Origin: Verrucomicrobiota bacterium
GTDB taxonomy: Bacteria; Verrucomicrobiota; Verrucomicrobiia; Chthoniobacterales; UBA10450
DNA length: 7,956 bases
Direction: 5' to 3'
Assembly (NCBI GenBank): GCA_003219095.1
Contig: QHPM01000068.1
Span: forward strand, 1-7,956
Part shown: in pieces, positions 5,882-7,956 of the stretch
Position numbering within the stretch: position 1 is the first letter of the stretch
Layout: every line of letters starts with the position of its first letter
The notes under the pieces: model-generated
What the model saw: the letters and a program-made list of their open reading frames with translations, nothing else
The model's database searches: none
Told to the model about the DNA's origin: nothing
Translations under genes and position numbers: made by a program

Positions 5882-5986
5882 TGCGGGTGGATCGAGCAGT
5901 CGTGCTAGTCCGGCTCGGACCTCGATGCTAAATTTAACGGCAAAGCCGCGATTGTTTCGCCATCGCCCGCGGAGCGGCCGATCCAC
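5882..5986. repeat. Hairpin-rich gap bracketed by a 9-bp inverted repeat
   Basis: GGTGGATCG (5886-5894) is repeated inverted as CGATCCACC (5979-5987), the last base lying in the mscL stop codon. Between them are three small hairpins: GTCCG-gct-CGGAC (5908-5920), CGGC-aaa-GCCG (5938-5948) and CCGC-gga-GCGG (5967-5977). Read on the minus strand the middle hairpin is followed by TTAAATTTA and might be a weak terminator for mscL. The gap separates the convergent ends of the phosphoesterase and mscL. Its structure suggests another dispersed palindromic element, but no second copy is visible here. Confidence 0.5.
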
Positions 5987-6433
5987 CTACGCGCGGACGC
6001 TTAGGTCGGTCGTACAATGCGGGCAGCGGGTCGCTTTGATTGGTATCGACATGGCGCAGGCGGGGCAATCTTTCGCTACTGGCTCGGCCGTCGGGCTGGG
6101 CCGCTTCAATTTGTTGATCGCTTTCACCACCAGGAAAATGCAGAAGGCGACGATCAGAAAATTGATCATAATGGTGATGAAATTGCCGTAGGCTAACACG
6201 GGCAAGCCGGCTTTCCGCGCCGCATCGAGCGACATCCCGGGGGTGATCTTGTCCGAGAGCGGGATATAGTAATCGGCGAAATTGAGGTTGCCGAGGACTC
6301 TGCCCAGCGGGGGCATGAGAAGATCCTCCACGATGGAGGTAACAATTTTTCCGAAGGCTGCGCCGATGATGACGCCTACCGCCAGGTCGATGGCGTTACC
6401 TTTAACGGCAAATTCTTTGAATTCTTTCCACAT
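5987..6433 (-). CDS. mscL: Large-conductance mechanosensitive channel with a C-terminal zinc-ribbon-like tail
   Basis: MscL forms a pentameric inner-membrane pore that opens under extreme membrane tension and releases solutes during hypo-osmotic shock. The 148-residue protein begins MWKEFKEFAVKGN, then the first membrane helix (about 14-42) with DLAVGVIIGAAFGKIV and the conserved DLLMPPLG. A periplasmic loop follows (about 44-77), then the second helix (about 78-106, YGNFITIMINFLIVAFCIF). Leu17 and Val21 match the hydrophobic gate of the E. coli channel. The cytoplasmic tail replaces the usual simple helix bundle with two CxxC pairs (Cys123/126 and Cys137/140, in KDCPACAMSIP and ATRCPHC), a probable zinc ribbon seen in a subset of MscL proteins. 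It starts 15 bp after the leuS stop on the same strand, so it is probably co-transcribed with or translationally coupled to leuS. No clear Shine-Dalgarno is present. Confidence 0.96.
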   Translation of the reverse strand: MWKEFKEFAVKGNAIDLAVGVIIGAAFGKIVTSIVEDLLMPPLGRVLGNLNFADYYIPLSDKITPGMSLDAARKAGLPVLAYGNFITIMINFLIVAFCIFLVVKAINKLKRPSPTAEPVAKDCPACAMSIPIKATRCPHCTTDLSVRA

Positions 6434-6448
6434 GAAACCGTTAAGTAG

Positions 6449-7956
6449 CTAATTCGTGACGATGTTGACAAGCTTGTTTGGAACAATCACCACCTTCCGG
6501 ATTTCTTTTCCGGCGAGGAGTTCCGAAATTTTGGGCAAGGCCAGCGTAGCCGCCTTTAGGGTCTCCTCATTCGCGTCAGTCGCAACATTTAGCCGGGCCC
6601 GCATCTTACCGTTCACTTGGACGACGATTTCGACCTCGTCCTCGATCAGCAGTGCTTCGTCATAGTCCGGCCAGGTTTGCTGCGCGATGTCAGGGATCGC
6701 GTTCGGAAATCTAGCGCCCAAATTTTCCCACAGCTCAGAGGTCAAATGCGGCGCGAATGGGTTGAGCAAAACCAGCAGTGTGCGCATGGCCGTTACTGGA
6801 ATTTTTTCCACATTGGTAAAGGCGTTCACGAAAACCATCATTTTGGAAATCGCTGTGTTGAACGAAAGGGACTCGATATCTTCGGTTACTTTCTTGATCG
6901 TGGCGTGAATCAGTTTGCGTTGCGATTTGTCAGGCGCGAAGTCCTGAATGCGAGGAGACAATCCCCATTCGCCCGCCTGGTTCTCATCCATCATTAAGCG
7001 CCAGACTCGGGCGAGGAATCGCGAAACGCCTTCCACGCCTCGCATGCTCCACGGTTTCATTTGCTCGAGCGGACCCATAAACATTTCGTAGCAACGAAAC
7101 GCGTCGGCGCCGTATTCCTCGATCACTTCGTCGGGATTGACGATGTTACCGCGCGACTTCGACATCTTCTGATTGTCTTCTCCGAGAATAATTCCCTGAT
7201 TGACCAGCCGCTGGAACGGTTCCGGTTTTGACAAATGCCCAAGATCGAAAAGCACCTTGTGCCAGAAGCGCGCGTAAAGCAGGTGCAAGACGGCGTGCTC
7301 CGTCCCGCCGACATACAAATCAACGCCGCCAGGAGCACGCGGGAATGACGAATGACGAGTGACTTCATCAGCTTTTCGGGTTTCGGGCTTCGTCATTCCT
7401 TCGTCATTGGTCGTTCGGGCTTCGTCATTTTCTTCTCCCATCCAATAACGCTCCGCTTCCCCGCCAACGAAACGCTGGTCGTTCTCCGGATCGCAAAATC
7501 TGACGTAGTACCAACAGGAGCCCGCCCATTGCGGCATGGTGTTGGTTTCGCGTGTCGCTTTGTCGGAATAACGAATCCATTCTTTCGCTTTCGCCAGCGG
7601 CGGTTCGCCGGTTCCCGTTGGTTTGAAATCAGCAAGCTCCGGTGGAATCACCGGCAGCTCCGATTCGTCCAGTGCCCGATGATGGCCGTTTTCCCACATA
7701 ATTGGGAATGGTTCACCCCAGTAACGTTGACGCGAAAATAGCCAATCGCGGAGTTTGTAATTAATTGCCCGTTTTCCGTGGCGGCGTTCTTCCAGCCACG
7801 CGGTGATTTGCTTTTTCGCGTCGGCGCTCGGTAATCCGTCGATAATCGGGGAATTGATCGCAGTGCCTTCGCCCATAAAACCGATCGCCTCGCCGGACCG
7901 CGGTTGCAGCACCATTCGAATGGGCAGGTCGAATTTTCGGGCGAATTCGAGGTCGC
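6449..7956 (-). CDS. leuS: Leucyl-tRNA synthetase, 5' end outside the window, with a repeat-encoded loop insertion
   Basis: This class I synthetase charges tRNA(Leu). About 501 codons are visible; an estimated 330-350 N-terminal residues lie beyond the right edge. The first complete codons read DLEFARKFDLPIRMVLQP, the end of the CP1 editing domain. Then come LRDWLFSRQRYWGEPFPI (the return to the catalytic core), CWYYVRF, VDLYVGGTEHAVLHLLYARFWHK and KMSKS (7154-7168, the ATP-binding lysine loop). The anticodon-binding helices and a normal C-terminal domain (VQVNGKMRARL to the end) follow. The loop before KMSKS is short (LGEDNQ), so the leucine-specific domain of E. coli is absent, as in Bacillus. 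Between ERYWMG and GGVDLYVGG there are about 35 extra residues (7331-7435), rich in charged and Thr residues and encoded by a palindromic repeat. The frame stays open, so the enzyme is presumably functional. Confidence 0.96.
   Translation of the reverse strand, partial: DLEFARKFDLPIRMVLQPRSGEAIGFMGEGTAINSPIIDGLPSADAKKQITAWLEERRHGKRAINYKLRDWLFSRQRYWGEPFPIMWENGHHRALDESELPVIPPELADFKPTGTGEPPLAKAKEWIRYSDKATRETNTMPQWAGSCWYYVRFCDPENDQRFVGGEAERYWMGEENDEARTTNDEGMTKPETRKADEVTRHSSFPRAPGGVDLYVGGTEHAVLHLLYARFWHKVLFDLGHLSKPEPFQRLVNQGIILGEDNQKMSKSRGNIVNPDEVIEEYGADAFRCYEMFMGPLEQMKPWSMRGVEGVSRFLARVWRLMMDENQAGEWGLSPRIQDFAPDKSQRKLIHATIKKVTEDIESLSFNTAISKMMVFVNAFTNVEKIPVTAMRTLLVLLNPFAPHLTSELWENLGARFPNAIPDIAQQTWPDYDEALLIEDEVEIVVQVNGKMRARLNVATDANEETLKAATLALPKISELLAGKEIRKVVIVPNKLVNIVTN
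7341..7429. repeat. Palindromic repeat inserted in-frame in leuS
   Basis: The nonamer AATGACGAA or its complement TTCGTCATT recurs across this stretch. It appears directly at 7344-7352 (with AATGACGAG overlapping at 7351-7359) and inverted at 7389-7397, 7400-7408 and 7421-7429. A perfect 16-bp direct repeat, TTCGGGCTTCGTCATT, occupies 7382-7397 and 7414-7429. The outer parts are therefore inverted copies and one side is duplicated. In the coding strand the two 16-bp copies are read in different frames (NDEAR and MTKPE), which shows that the peptide is a by-product of the DNA repeat and not a conserved motif. The insert does not contain a stop in the leuS frame. Confidence 0.85.

Noticed and set aside
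7321..7440. CRISPR-like array in the repeated AATGACGAA region
   Set aside because: Units are too short and irregular, occur in both orientations, have no spacers of constant size, and lie inside leuS.

Overview
The window looks like a stretch of bacterial chromosome at roughly 55% G+C, carrying housekeeping and envelope genes peppered with short palindromic repeats. No rRNA, tRNA, prophage, CRISPR array or transposase gene is visible. The best taxonomic guess is a soil or freshwater member of the Verrucomicrobiota, Chthoniobacterales-like. It rests on the combination of repeat types (GTCATTCCGAGCG..., TGTAGCCG...CGGCTACA, AATGACGAA...), the small Thr-rich secreted protein and weak Shine-Dalgarno signals. 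This is an inference from pattern memory, not a database match, and Acidobacteriota are not excluded.

Layout. Positions 1-2882 (minus strand) hold hisS followed by aspS, a two-gene aminoacyl-tRNA synthetase operon; aspS runs off the left edge. Positions 3044-3394 (plus) hold a small Thr-rich protein whose Sec signal peptide appears to be present upstream but split over three reading frames. An intrinsic terminator, a cruciform-like repeat and further hairpins follow. Positions 3594-5204 (minus) hold a 3D/double-psi-beta-barrel lipoprotein and, 33 bp downstream, galE. A calcineurin-type phosphoesterase (PdeM-like) starts divergently from the lipoprotein, and as called the two 5' ends overlap by 22 bp. 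Positions 5987-7956 (minus) hold leuS (5' end outside the window) and mscL, 15 bp apart.

Functionally, three genes charge tRNAs (Asp, His, Leu). GalE supplies UDP-galactose for glycans. The lipoprotein probably acts in or on the cell wall, MscL is the emergency osmotic valve, and the phosphoesterase is probably a metal-dependent nuclease. The AspRS carries His31 and Gly83, the residue pair associated with non-discriminating enzymes, so the organism probably makes Asn-tRNA(Asn) through a GatCAB amidotransferase.

The most unusual theme is that palindromic repeats sit inside coding genes without breaking the frame. One supplies the last 13 residues of HisRS and lies at the aspS start. One adds about 35 residues to a loop of the LeuRS catalytic core. 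A shorter one probably lengthens a loop of the phosphoesterase. Two more occupy gaps between genes. This resembles the in-frame palindromic elements described in Rickettsia, but with different sequences and in an apparently unrelated host.
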